This document shows, in pieces, positions 7,652 to 17,633 of a DNA stretch of 64,000 nt. The notes beneath the pieces were generated by a model. It saw nothing but the letters and a program-made list of their open reading frames with translations. It made no database searches and was not told where the DNA came from. Position 1 is the stretch's first letter, and every line of letters begins with the position of its first letter. The DNA comes from Maritimibacter harenae (lineage in GTDB: Bacteria > Pseudomonadota > Alphaproteobacteria > Rhodobacterales > Rhodobacteraceae). The stretch lies in NCBI RefSeq assembly GCF_009882975.1, contig NZ_WTUX01000010.1:168346-232345 (forward strand). Reading direction: 5' to 3'. The position numbers and the translations under genes are program-made.

Positions 7652-9230
7652 CATGCGTCTCCTGCCAATCTTCGGGAATCGTCGGGGTCGCGGCGAGCAA
7701 TTGCCGCGTGTAGGGGTGTTCGGGCGCATCGAAGACGGCCTGTGTCTCGCCCGTCTCCACGATCCGGCCGGCCTGCATCACCATCACCCGGTCCGTCACC
7801 GCGCGCACGACGGACAGGTCGTGGGAGATGAAGATGTAGCTCAGACCGTGTTCGGCCTGGAGCTTCGCGATCAGGTCGAGGATCTGGGCGCGGATCGACA
7901 CGTCGAGGGCCGAGACCGCCTCGTCCAGCACGATGAGGTCCGGCTTCGTGATCAGCGCGCGGGCGATGGCGATGCGCTGGCGCTGACCGCCGGAGAACTC
8001 GTGGATGTAGCGGTCCATCCCGGCCGGGTCGATGCCCACGTCCTTGAGCACCTCGGCCACGCGCGCGCGCCGGTCGGTGGGGGGATCCGCCATCAGGTGG
8101 AAGGGTTCGGCCACCAGCCGTTCGACACGCCAGCGCGGGTTGAAGCTGCCGTAGGGGTCCTGGAACACGACCTGGATGCCGGCGCGCATGGCGTTGGGGA
8201 TGTCCGGGCTCACGCGGTTGCCGAAGGCCGTGATCTCGCCCGCCTGCACCGCGTCGAGGCCGAGGAGCGCGCGCGTCAGCGTGGATTTTCCGCAGCCGCT
8301 TTCGCCGACCAGGCCGAGGCTTTCGCCGCGTGCCAGGGTGAAGCTGACCCCGTCGACGGCACGAACCGGATCGGCGCGGCCGAAGAGCCCGCGCCGTTCG
8401 CCCGGGTAGCTGCGCACCACGTTCCGGGCGGTCAGGATCGGTTCGCCGCCCGGCAGGGGCGTGCGCTCGGGGGCATGCGAAGAGGCCGCGAAGAGCCGCT
8501 TGGTATATGGATGCTCCATCCGGCGAAACAGGGGCTCGGTCGCGCCCGCCTCGACGATCTCGCCGTCCTTCATCACCGCGACATGATCCGCCATGCCGGC
8601 CACCACGGCGAGGTCGTGGGTTATGAGGAGGAGCGACATGCCCTCTTCGGCCACCAGGCGTTTGAGCAGGTCGAGGATCTGGGCCTGCGTGGTCACGTCG
8701 AGCGCGGTCGTGGGTTCGTCCGCGATCAGAAGCTCGGGCGACAGGGCGATGGCCATCGCGATGGCGACGCGCTGACGCTGGCCGCCGGAGAGCTCGTGCG
8801 GGAAACGCGAGAGCGGGAAGCGCTCGGGCGGCAGGCCCACGCGCTCCAGTTTTTCCGCCGCGATCCGGCGGGCATCGGCGCGCGTGGCCTTGCCATGCAC
8901 GAAAAGCGTTTCGGCCACCTGGTCACCGATCGTCTTGACCGGGTTCAGGGCCGTCATCGGCTCCTGGAAGATCATGCCGATGCGGTTGCCGCGAATGTCG
9001 CATAGCCGCTTTTCCGGGATGGTCAGAAGGTCTTCGTCGCCCAGCATCACGCGGCCCGTCGCCGTTCCGCCGCGCGGCAGGAGGCCCATGATCGCGAGCG
9101 CCGTCATCGACTTGCCCGACCCGCTTTCGCCCACAAGCCCGGTGACCTTGCCCGGGGCGATGTCGACCGATACCTCGTGCAGGATCGCGTCGTCGCCGAT
9201 GGTGACGGAGAGCTTTTCGCAGCGGATCAT
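7644..9230 (-). CDS. Dipeptide/oligopeptide-type ABC transporter, fused double ATP-binding subunit
   Basis: Energises uptake through the two permeases encoded just upstream. The 528-aa protein is a fusion of DppD-like and DppF-like ATPases: first domain with Walker A GESGSGKS (about 34-41), signature LSGGQRQR and Walker B LLIADEP; second with GESGCGKS, FSGGQRQR and LIVLDEA. Each half ends with the oligopeptide-specific EHPYTK/EHPYTR motif. It overlaps the permease stop by four bases (ATGA) and the aldehyde dehydrogenase start by eight, so the genes are translationally coupled. In many systems the two halves are separate genes; the fusion itself is common in alphaproteobacteria. Confidence 0.92.
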   Translation of the reverse strand: MIRCEKLSVTIGDDAILHEVSVDIAPGKVTGLVGESGSGKSMTALAIMGLLPRGGTATGRVMLGDEDLLTIPEKRLCDIRGNRIGMIFQEPMTALNPVKTIGDQVAETLFVHGKATRADARRIAAEKLERVGLPPERFPLSRFPHELSGGQRQRVAIAMAIALSPELLIADEPTTALDVTTQAQILDLLKRLVAEEGMSLLLITHDLAVVAGMADHVAVMKDGEIVEAGATEPLFRRMEHPYTKRLFAASSHAPERTPLPGGEPILTARNVVRSYPGERRGLFGRADPVRAVDGVSFTLARGESLGLVGESGCGKSTLTRALLGLDAVQAGEITAFGNRVSPDIPNAMRAGIQVVFQDPYGSFNPRWRVERLVAEPFHLMADPPTDRRARVAEVLKDVGIDPAGMDRYIHEFSGGQRQRIAIARALITKPDLIVLDEAVSALDVSIRAQILDLIAKLQAEHGLSYIFISHDLSVVRAVTDRVMVMQAGRIVETGETQAVFDAPEHPYTRQLLAATPTIPEDWQETHDA

Positions 9231-10044
9231 GCGCGTTCCCTCCGCACCCGGGGGTCGAGCAGGTCGCGCAGCCCGTCACCCATCAGGTTGAGGCCCAGCA
9301 CCATCGCGACGATCGCCAGCCCCGGCCACATGGCAAGGCGCGGCGCGGTGTAGATCATGGTCTGCGCCTCGGCGAGCATCCGGCCCCAGCTGGGCGTGGG
9401 CGGCTGGGCCCCGAGCCCGATGTAGGACAGGGCCGCTTCCGCGAGGATGCCGAGCGAGAACTGGATGGTGCCCTGCACGATCAGGAGGTTGAGGATGTTG
9501 GGCAGGATGTGCTCGACGCTGATGCGCAGCTTGCCCTTGCCGGCGACCCGCGCCGCGAGGATGTAGTCGAGCGTCCAGATCGACAGCGCGCCGCCGCGCG
9601 TCACGCGCGCGAAGACGGGGATGTTGAAGATGCCGATGGCCAGGATCGCGTTCACCGCCGAGGGCCCGAAGACGGCCGTGATCAGGATCGCGATGACGAG
9701 CGAGGGGAAGGCGAAGACGAGGTCGTTGCCGCGCATGATGATCTCGTCGATCAGGCTGCCGCGGTTGGCGGCGGCGGCAAGGCCCAGCGGCACGCCCACG
9801 ACGATGCCGATCCCCACCGCGACGATGGCCACCGCGATCGAGGTGCGCGCGCCGACCATGAGCATCGACAGCGTGTCGCGCCCGAAATGATCGGTGCCGA
9901 GCCAGTAGGTGGGCGACGGGGGTTGCAGCTTGTCCGCGATGGCCAGCGTCGCCACGTCGTGCGGCGTCCAGACGAAGGACAGGAGCGCGACCACCACGAA
10001 GAGGACCGACAGCACCGCGCCGGCGACGAGCGAGACGGGCCACT

Positions 10045-10048
<4 letters not shown>
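9227..10048 (-). CDS. ABC transporter permease, DppC-like
   Basis: Inner-membrane permease of the binding-protein-dependent peptide transport family, 273 aa, with a leading transmembrane helix, the N-terminal motif PSPTYWLGTDHFGRDTLSM typical of DppC/OppC, and five further helices. The EAA loop is recognisable around ARVAGKGKLRISVEHILPN. It overlaps both neighbours by ATGA. Together with the DppB-like subunit it forms the channel. The import substrate may be a peptide, but this family also moves nickel, glutathione and plant-derived compounds. Confidence 0.92.
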
Positions 10049-10992
<944 letters not shown>

Positions 10993-11052
10993 GTGGGGGA
11001 GCCTACGGTGCGCGCCCGGAATGGAAAAGGGGGATTGCGCAGCCCGCGAGCG

Positions 11053-11586
11053 CTACGCTTGACCGCGCGAAAAAGTCCGCTTGATCCAGCCCTTTTTTTC
11101 TTCGCTCTCCGGGGCCTCGCCCTCGGTTTCGGCCTCTTCCAACCGGGGCGGCGCGACGGTGTCTTGGAAGGTGGTGAAGAAGGCGTCGGTCATCTTCTTG
11201 GCGAACCCGTCGACGATCCGGCTTCCCAGCTGGGCGAGCTTGCCGCCCACTTTCGCCTCGACCTCGTAGGACAGCCGCGTGCCCTCGGGACTATCCGACA
11301 GGGTGACGCGCGCGCCGCCCTTGGCGAAGCCCGCGGCCCCGCCCTTGCCTTCGCCGGTCAGCGTGAGGGCGTTGGGCGCATCGATGTCGGAGAGCACCAC
11401 GCGCCCCTTGAAGGTGGCCTTCACCGGGCCGACCTTCTGCACGACCACTGCGTCGAACCCGTCTTCGACGGATCCGGTCAGCTCCTGGCAACCCGGCACG
11501 CAGGCCTTCAGCACCTCGGGGTCGAGAAGCGCGGCCCAGACCGTCGCGCGGTCGGCGGCGATGTCGCGGGTTTCGGACAGTTGCAT
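11053..11586 (-). CDS. CoxG/SRPBCC family protein
   Basis: 177-aa member of the carbon monoxide dehydrogenase subunit G (CoxG) branch of the START/SRPBCC fold, a helix-grip lipid/ligand-binding domain. The opening MQLSETRDIAADRATVWAAL then LKACVPGCQEL is characteristic, and the last 35 residues are a charged tail ending in a basic segment. In CO oxidisers CoxG tethers the dehydrogenase to the membrane; here no coxSML genes are nearby, so another role is likely, perhaps with the catabolic operon 60 bp downstream. Whether it shares that operon's promoter is unknown. Confidence 0.82.
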   Translation of the reverse strand: MQLSETRDIAADRATVWAALLDPEVLKACVPGCQELTGSVEDGFDAVVVQKVGPVKATFKGRVVLSDIDAPNALTLTGEGKGGAAGFAKGGARVTLSDSPEGTRLSYEVEAKVGGKLAQLGSRIVDGFAKKMTDAFFTTFQDTVAPPRLEEAETEGEAPESEEKKGWIKRTFSRGQA

Positions 11587-11742
11587 GGCGATCCCTCCCA
11601 GACTCCCAAGATCGAGAAAGGTGATAGGGCCGGGCCCGTCCCTGCGCCATTCGACCTTCGTTCAGTCCGACCAATGGCGGATATGGCGCCTCCGCGTCAT
11701 CCTGCTACACTCGCCCCACCGAGGCCGCACAAGGACGTGGGA

Positions 11743-12399
11743 ATGGACCTGACCTCTGCCCTCATCGTCGACGATCATCCGCTGTTCTGCGACGCGCTCG
11801 CGATGACGCTTCAGGCCGTCGCGAGCATCGACACGGTCGAGACGGCCGGGCGGCTGGCCGACGCGCTTGCGCGGCTCGAGGCGGGGGCGGGCCCGGATCT
11901 CGTGGTGCTCGACCTGAACCTGCCGGACGTCGAAGGGCTCGACGGCCTGATCCGCATCGCCAAGGCGGCGAGCGTTCCGGTGATGGTGGTGTCCTCGATG
12001 ACAGACGACCGGCTGATCGGGGCCGCGTTGCGGGCCGGCGCGGCGGGCTACGTTCCAAAGCACAGCGCGCGCGACGTGTTCCGCGCGGCGGTCGACACGA
12101 TCCGCGCGGGCGGCACCTTCGTTCCGGATGGCTACGTGCCACATGACGGGGAGGGCGGCGACACGGCGGACGCGACCGAACGGCTTGCCACCCTGACCGC
12201 GCAGCAGGCACGCATCCTCGAACTGGTCTGCGCCGGGAAACTCAACAAGCAGATCGCCTTCGACCTGTCGATCGCCGAGACGACGGTGAAGGCCCATGTC
12301 ACCGCGATCATGCGCAAGCTCGGCGTGCAGAGCCGCACGCAGGCCGTCCTGATCGCCAAGCAGGCCAGCTTTGCCAGCGTCTTGCAGGACATGCGCTGA
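11743..12399 (+). CDS. LuxR/NarL-family response regulator
   Basis: 218-aa transcription factor. The receiver domain (about 5-120) has the acidic pair D10/D11, phospho-acceptor D57 in VVLDLNLPD and K109-region YVPK. The C-terminal NarL-type helix-turn-helix is about 146-205 (LTAQQARILELVCAGKLNKQIAFDL then AETTVKAHVTAIMRKL). It is followed 40 bp later by the FIST-domain gene and the hybrid kinase, so it is the likely output of that signalling pair. ATG at 11743 chosen because the receiver fold begins immediately after it. Target genes are unknown. Confidence 0.88.
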   Translation: MDLTSALIVDDHPLFCDALAMTLQAVASIDTVETAGRLADALARLEAGAGPDLVVLDLNLPDVEGLDGLIRIAKAASVPVMVVSSMTDDRLIGAALRAGAAGYVPKHSARDVFRAAVDTIRAGGTFVPDGYVPHDGEGGDTADATERLATLTAQQARILELVCAGKLNKQIAFDLSIAETTVKAHVTAIMRKLGVQSRTQAVLIAKQASFASVLQDMR

Positions 12400-12439
12400 C
12401 CTGCAACATTCGCCGGGGACAAGCCTGGGAGGAGACCGC

Positions 12440-13615
12440 TTGGGCGGGCTGGACGCTGCCACCATGACACGCGCGCAGGACCGGTCGGTCCTGCGGGTGG
12501 CCCACCTGCGCCACGACGCCCCGGACGCAGTCCCACGCCTCTTCGATGCGCTGGGCCCCGACGAGATGGAACTGGTGGTCCTCTTCGTCTCTCCCCAGGC
12601 CGATTTCGACACGGTCATCGCCGCCGCCGCCCGCTTCGGGGCGGGCACCCGCGTGATCGGCTGCTCCACGGCGGGCGAGATCTCGCCCGAGGGCTACACC
12701 GAGGGCGAAATCGTGGCGGTCGGCTTCCCGCGCGATCTGTTCCGCGCTCGCCTCCACCTGATTGCGGACCTCGACGACATCCCGGCCCAGCAGATCATCG
12801 ACCGGATGATCCAGCGCCGCCACGAGATGGCGCAGGAACACCCGGACTGGCCGGCCGAGTTCAACTTCGTTCTGATCGACGGGCTGTCCACGCGCGAGGA
12901 CGCGCTGACCTCGGACCTCGCGATGGGGCTGGGGCCCGTGCCGCTTTTCGGCGGCTCGGCCGGCGACGGGGCCGAGTTTCGCGAAACCTTCGTGCTGCAC
13001 GACGGCAAGGCCCACCGCAACGCCGCCGTGCTGGCCCAGTTCCGGTCGCGCTGCCCGGTGCGCGTGTTCAAGACCGACCACCTCGTGCCGACCGAGACCC
13101 GGATGGTGGTGACCCGCGCCGACCCGAAGCGGCGCATCGTGCAGGAAATCAACGCCGAACCCGCCGCGCGCGAATACGCCCGCGTGCTGGGCAAGGACCC
13201 CGAGGGGCTGTCCACCTTCACCTTCGCGGCCCACCCGCTCGTCGTGCGCATCGGCGAGCAGCACCACGTGCGCGCGATCCAGCGCGTGGCCGACACGGGC
13301 GACCTGGTCTTCTTCTCGGCCATCGACGAAGGTCTGGTCCTGTCGCTCGCCCAGCCCCGCAACATGGTCGATCACCTGCGCGGGGAACTGGCCTCGCTGT
13401 CAGCGAAGGGCGCGCCCGCCAACATCCTCGGCTGCGACTGCATCCTGCGGCGCATGGAGGCAGAGCAGAAGCAGATGTCGGGCGAGATCTCGCGCCTGAT
13501 GAGCGCGGCCCACGTGGTGGGTTTTTCGACCTACGGCGAGCAATTCAACTCCATGCATGTCAACCAGACCCTGACCGGCGTGGCCTTCTACCCGCCCGAG
13601 GAGGACGACCGGTGA
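12440..13615 (+). CDS. FIST N/C-domain sensor protein (NosP-like)
   Basis: 391-aa protein with FIST_N (about 25-235; GAGTRVIGCSTAGEISPEG, FGGSAGDG) and FIST_C (about 235-375; ending VVGFSTYGEQFNSMHVNQT). FIST proteins bind small ligands; NosP of Pseudomonas and Shewanella is a FIST haemoprotein that senses nitric oxide and inhibits a co-encoded hybrid kinase. The same gene order is seen here. Start: TTG at 12440 has GGGAGGAG five bases upstream; the ATG at 12464 lacks a clear ribosome-binding site and would give a protein eight residues shorter. It overlaps the kinase gene by four bases (GTGA). Haem or NO binding is inference. Confidence 0.85.
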   Translation: MGGLDAATMTRAQDRSVLRVAHLRHDAPDAVPRLFDALGPDEMELVVLFVSPQADFDTVIAAAARFGAGTRVIGCSTAGEISPEGYTEGEIVAVGFPRDLFRARLHLIADLDDIPAQQIIDRMIQRRHEMAQEHPDWPAEFNFVLIDGLSTREDALTSDLAMGLGPVPLFGGSAGDGAEFRETFVLHDGKAHRNAAVLAQFRSRCPVRVFKTDHLVPTETRMVVTRADPKRRIVQEINAEPAAREYARVLGKDPEGLSTFTFAAHPLVVRIGEQHHVRAIQRVADTGDLVFFSAIDEGLVLSLAQPRNMVDHLRGELASLSAKGAPANILGCDCILRRMEAEQKQMSGEISRLMSAAHVVGFSTYGEQFNSMHVNQTLTGVAFYPPEEDDR

Positions 13616-15804
13616 TCCACGACCTGCTCGACCCGAACGACCCGCCCGAGCGCCAGACCGAGAAGCTCGTTCGCATCACCGAGGCGTTGATGCGCCGGAT
13701 GGAGCGCAACACGGACACCGACGGCGCGGCCTATGCCCAGTTCCAGCGCGCCGCGATGCTCGAGCAGGAGGTGCAGGCGCGCACCCGCGACCTCGAACAC
13801 ACGCTCGACCTGCTCAACATGTCGAACGCCAAGCTCGCCGAGGCCAATCGCGAGGCCGAGGAGGCGCGTTCCAACCTCGCCAACGCGATCGAGACGGTGC
13901 AGGAGGGCTTTGCACTTTTCGATCCCGAAGAGCGGCTGGTCATGTGCAACTCGCGGTTCGGCCTGCACATGCCCGACATCCGCGCCCGGGTGCAGCCGGG
14001 GCTGACCTTCCGCGAATACGTCGATCTCGTCAGCCGCTCACGCTACCGCGAACGGGTGGAGGACGAGACGCCTGCCGACTGGGCGCGACGCCGGATGAAG
14101 CGGCACGAGGACGACCACGTCATCTTCAACGTGCGCATGATCTGGAACCGCTGGGTGCAGGTGAGCGAACACCGCACCCCGGACGGCGGCACCGTGATCC
14201 TGCAGACCGACGTGACCGACATCATGCGGCTCGAACGCCAGGAACGCGACCGGATGCTGGACGACCAGTCCCGGGTGATCCGCGCGACCCTGGAACAGCT
14301 CGACCAGGGGGTGTCGATCTTCGACGCCCAGGCCCGCCTCGTCGGCTGGAACCAGCGCGTCGGCACGCTCCTGTCGGTGCCCGCCCGGCTCCTGCGTATC
14401 GGCACGCGCTTCGCCACCCTGCTCGACCATTTCCGCGACGACGTCACCTTCCTCGACGGCACCACGATCGAGGATCTGGAGGCCTGGGTCGACCGGTCCG
14501 ACGGCCGCCCGCCGCTCAACTTCGAGATCACCCGGGGTCCGATGCTGATCCTCGCGGTCCATGCCCAGGAAATGCCCGACCAGGGGTTCCTCGTGAGCGT
14601 CACCGACGTGACCGCCGAACGCACCGCCGTGCGCGCGATCAAGGAGGCCAACGAGCGGCTCGAGGCGCGGGTCGCCGAGCGCACCCTGGCGCTCGAGGAC
14701 GCGCTGGCCGAGGCCGAGCGCGCCAACGCCTCCAAGTCCCGCTTCGTGGCGGCGGCCAGCCACGACCTGCTGCAACCGCTGTCGGCGGCCAAACTCTACC
14801 TGTCGTCGCTCTCGGGCGAGCTTCCGGTGGTGGACAAGGTCAACCGGGCGCTGGAAAGCGTCGAGCACATCCTCGACGTGCTTCTCGACATCTCGAAGCT
14901 CGACATCGGCAAGGCGTCGCTCCACATCGCGCCGATCCCGGTGCAGCTGGTGATCGACCAGCTGGTCGAGGAGTTCACCCCGATGGCCCGCCAGAAGGGG
15001 CTCGACCTGCGCGCGGTGCCCACCCGCGCCATCGTGGAGAGCGACCCGACCTACCTGCGCCGCATCCTGCAGAACCTCCTGTCGAACGCGATCCGCTATA
15101 CCCCGGAGGGCCGCGTTCTGATCGGGGCGCGCCGGCAGGGCGCGCGCCTCAGGGTCGAGGTCTGGGACACCGGGCCGGGGATCGACGCGAACGAACAGAA
15201 GGACATCTTCGACGAGTTCCGCCGCCTCAACGCCTCGGCCAGCGCGGCCGACGGCATGGGGTTGGGGCTCGCCATCGTGGAGCGCGCCTGCCGGCTCCTC
15301 GACCACGATCTCGATCTCGTCTCGGCACCGGGGCAGGGGACCGGCTTCAAGGTCACGCTGCCGCGCGCGGCCCCGGCCGCCCGGCCCGACGCCGCGCGGC
15401 GTGCGGGTGTGCTCCAGGGGCCCGGCGGGCAGGGGGCGGAGCTCGTCCTGCTGATCGAAAACGATGCCGAGGTGCTGCGGGCGCTCACCACGATCCTCGA
15501 GAAATGGGACCTCGGCGTGCTGGCCGCGCAGGGGCCGGCCGAGGCCGACGCGCTTCTCGACGAGATCGGCGTGACCCCGGACGCGATCATCGCGGACTAC
15601 CAGCTCGACGACGGCGCGCTGGGCACCGACACCATCGCCGCGATCCGCGCGCGGCTGGGCCCGGTCCCGGCCTGCATCGTCACCGCCGACCGATCGCCGG
15701 AGCTTCTCGACAATTGCGCGGCGGCGGGCATCCGGCTCTTCCCCAAGCCGATCGAACCGGCCGAGCTCGCAGCCTTCCTGGCGGACGTGCCCACGAACAC
15801 CTGA
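13612..15804 (+). CDS. PAS-domain hybrid histidine kinase/response regulator (NahK-like)
   Basis: 730-aa signalling protein without membrane helices, so cytoplasmic. Order: N-terminal coiled coil (about 40-90), PAS-like domain (about 92-205), second PAS (about 220-335), a coiled linker, HisKA with phospho-acceptor H384 (AAASHDLLQPL), HATPase (N-box LLSNAIRYT, G1 DTGPGID, G2 GMGLGLAIV), and a C-terminal receiver with D662 (IIADYQLDDG). HDLLQPL is typical of the kinases paired with FIST proteins. Starts with GTG overlapping the FIST stop; GAGGAGGA precedes it. It would pass phosphate to the LuxR-type regulator encoded two genes upstream, with the FIST protein as its sensor partner. Confidence 0.9.
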   Translation: MIHDLLDPNDPPERQTEKLVRITEALMRRMERNTDTDGAAYAQFQRAAMLEQEVQARTRDLEHTLDLLNMSNAKLAEANREAEEARSNLANAIETVQEGFALFDPEERLVMCNSRFGLHMPDIRARVQPGLTFREYVDLVSRSRYRERVEDETPADWARRRMKRHEDDHVIFNVRMIWNRWVQVSEHRTPDGGTVILQTDVTDIMRLERQERDRMLDDQSRVIRATLEQLDQGVSIFDAQARLVGWNQRVGTLLSVPARLLRIGTRFATLLDHFRDDVTFLDGTTIEDLEAWVDRSDGRPPLNFEITRGPMLILAVHAQEMPDQGFLVSVTDVTAERTAVRAIKEANERLEARVAERTLALEDALAEAERANASKSRFVAAASHDLLQPLSAAKLYLSSLSGELPVVDKVNRALESVEHILDVLLDISKLDIGKASLHIAPIPVQLVIDQLVEEFTPMARQKGLDLRAVPTRAIVESDPTYLRRILQNLLSNAIRYTPEGRVLIGARRQGARLRVEVWDTGPGIDANEQKDIFDEFRRLNASASAADGMGLGLAIVERACRLLDHDLDLVSAPGQGTGFKVTLPRAAPAARPDAARRAGVLQGPGGQGAELVLLIENDAEVLRALTTILEKWDLGVLAAQGPAEADALLDEIGVTPDAIIADYQLDDGALGTDTIAAIRARLGPVPACIVTADRSPELLDNCAAAGIRLFPKPIEPAELAAFLADVPTNT

Positions 15805-15810
15805 GCGGTC

Positions 15811-15890
15811 CCTTTCATCTTTCGACAAATACGCCGGAGGGGGTGCGGGGGAGGCTGGCCTCCCCCGCCCGGGCGCCGCCCCGCGCGGGG
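15811..15890 (+). repeat. Dispersed intergenic repeat, copy 3 (diverged)
   Basis: TTTCATCTTTCGACAAATAC then GGGGGAGGC..GCCTCCCCC and a second GC hairpin, seven bases after the kinase stop codon. The core is less conserved than in the other copies. In this orientation it could end transcription of the sensory operon. Confidence 0.6.
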
Positions 15891-15940
15891 CGGCGCAAGT
15901 CCTGTGCGCGGGCCTGCCCGCGCACCGCTGGGCGGCCATG

Positions 15941-15973
15941 AAAAAGGGGCACCGGGTGGCCCCGATGCCCCTC
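15941..15973 (-). terminator. Rho-independent terminator of the peptide-binding protein gene
   Basis: On the minus strand AGGGGCATCGGG, loop, CCCGGTGCCCCT, then TTTTT, 19 bp beyond the stop codon of the binding-protein gene. A strong stem with one mismatch plus a T-run. Confidence 0.85.
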
Positions 15974-15991
15974 GCGTTCAGGTATGTCCGA

Positions 15992-17461
15992 TCACTCGGT
16001 CCAGTGCACGTCCGTCAGGTCGTTGGCCTGCGTCGGGGCGTTTTCCCAAAGCCCCTCGATGTTGGCGTTCTTCACGCCTGCCTTGGCCAGCTGGAACAGG
16101 TAGGCGTTCACGTAATCCTCGGCGATCATGCGCTGCGCGGCCTGGTTCAGCTCGGTGCGACGGGCCGGGTCCGTGGTGACCGACAGCTCCTCGATCAGTG
16201 CCTGGAAGTCCGGATTGTCGTACTGGAAGTAGTAATCCGGACGGGCGTAGATGTTGATGTCGGCCGGCTCGGTGTGGCTCACGATCGTCAGATCGAAATC
16301 CTTGCCGCCGAACACCTGCTCGAGCCACTGGGCCCATTCCAGGTTGGTGATCTCGATGTCGATCCCGATCTCGCGCAGCTGGGCCGCGATGATCTCGCCG
16401 CCGTTGCGGGCATAGCCCGGGGGCGGCAGCATCAGGCGCAGCGTGAGGTCGGTGGCCCCGGCCTCCTCGAGCAGCGCGCGCGAGGCGTCGGGATCGTAGT
16501 CCGACAGGTCCGTGAGATCGACGTAGTCCGGGTTGTGCGGCGCGAAATGCGTGCCGATCGGCGTGCCGTATCCGAACATGGCCCCGTCGATGATGTCCTG
16601 CCGGTTGATCGCGTGGGCGATCGCCTCGCGCACCCGGACGTCATCGAGCGGCGGCTGCTGGTTGTTCATCGCGAGGATGGTTTCACCCTCGGTCGAGCCC
16701 ACGATCACCTCGAAGCGGGGGTCGTTCTCGAACTGCGACAGAAGCTCGACCGCCGGGAAGTTCGGGAAGGCGTCGATGTCGCCGGCCATCATCGCCGCGA
16801 AGGCGGCGTTGCCGTCGGAGATGAACTTGAAGGTGGCGGTGGACAGCGCCACCGGCTCGCCCCAGTAGTTCTCGTTGCGCACCAGCGTCACGTGATCGCC
16901 CTGCACCCATTCGCTGAAGGTGAACGGTCCCGTGCCGATCGGGTCGGTGGCGAGCTGATCGACGGTTTCCTCGGCCACGATCACCGCGTCGCCCCAGGCC
17001 ATGTTGAACGGGAAGTTGCCGTTGGGCTCAGACAGGGTGATCTTCACCGTGAGCGGGTCCACCGCCTCGACGCTGTCGATCCCGGCGAAGAGCGCCTTCT
17101 GCGCGTTGGTCGAATCCTCGGCCCGCGCGCGGTTCAGGGTGAAGACCACGTCGTCGGCGTTCATCTCCGAGCCGTCGTGGAAGGTCACGCCCTCGTGCAG
17201 CTTGAAGGTATAGACGGTGCCGTCCTCGCTCACCTCCCAGCTTTCGGCGAGCGCGGGCTGGATCGAGCCGTCCGAGCCGAAGCGGGTCAGGCCCTCGAAG
17301 ACGTTGGCATAGACCACCTCGTCGATCGCCGCGGCGGCGCCGCCGGTCGGGTCGAGGTTCGGGGGTTCCAGCACCATGCCGAGCGTGATCGTGTCCTGCT
17401 GGGCGAAGGCCGGCACAGCCAGAAGCGCCAGCGCGGCGGCTGTCTTGGTAAGGTGTTTCAT
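15992..17461 (-). CDS. ABC transporter substrate-binding protein, family 5 (peptide/solute)
   Basis: Periplasmic binding protein of the DppA/OppA type, 489 aa. Signal peptide 1-21 (AVPAFAQ), then the family-5 opening ITLGMVLEPPNLDPT, and LHEGVTFHDGSEMNADDVVFT, the standard SBP_bac_5 signature. GGGAG precedes the ATG at 17461. It ends in its own terminator, so it is a single-gene unit. No permease is adjacent: the nearest compatible permeases and ATPase lie 5-8 kb away on the same strand, beyond a plus-strand sensory operon. It probably serves that transporter, but this rests on proximity and family only. Confidence 0.92.
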   Translation of the reverse strand: MKHLTKTAAALALLAVPAFAQQDTITLGMVLEPPNLDPTGGAAAAIDEVVYANVFEGLTRFGSDGSIQPALAESWEVSEDGTVYTFKLHEGVTFHDGSEMNADDVVFTLNRARAEDSTNAQKALFAGIDSVEAVDPLTVKITLSEPNGNFPFNMAWGDAVIVAEETVDQLATDPIGTGPFTFSEWVQGDHVTLVRNENYWGEPVALSTATFKFISDGNAAFAAMMAGDIDAFPNFPAVELLSQFENDPRFEVIVGSTEGETILAMNNQQPPLDDVRVREAIAHAINRQDIIDGAMFGYGTPIGTHFAPHNPDYVDLTDLSDYDPDASRALLEEAGATDLTLRLMLPPPGYARNGGEIIAAQLREIGIDIEITNLEWAQWLEQVFGGKDFDLTIVSHTEPADINIYARPDYYFQYDNPDFQALIEELSVTTDPARRTELNQAAQRMIAEDYVNAYLFQLAKAGVKNANIEGLWENAPTQANDLTDVHWTE

Positions 17462-17528
17462 CGAGTCTCCCTCTTGGACTTTGGTGTTTTTCAACACAGT
17501 AGACCATGCCACTGGCCCGGTCACGAAG

Positions 17529-17566
17529 ACTTGGATCACCTAATTGACGTAACGTCAACTTGGATC
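17529..17566. promoter_or_regulatory. Palindrome flanked by direct repeats upstream of the binding-protein gene
   Basis: TTGACGTAACGTCAA (17544-17558) is an inverted repeat with 7-bp arms around one central base, 83 bp upstream of the binding-protein start. ACTTGGATC occurs directly repeated on both sides (17529-17537 and 17558-17566). This looks like an operator for a dimeric regulator; which one is unknown. Confidence 0.5.
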
Positions 17567-17633
17567 GGGGAGGGGAGCAAGACGAAAGGCCCCGTGCCCG
17601 GGGCGTCGGCTGCGGGGCGGCTCGGCACCGGGC

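Noticed and set aside
11053..11586. CO dehydrogenase locus
   Set aside because: Only a CoxG-like gene is present, without coxS, coxM or coxL.
14038..15939. 633-residue minus-strand open frame
   Set aside because: Antisense to the hybrid kinase; no recognisable domain.
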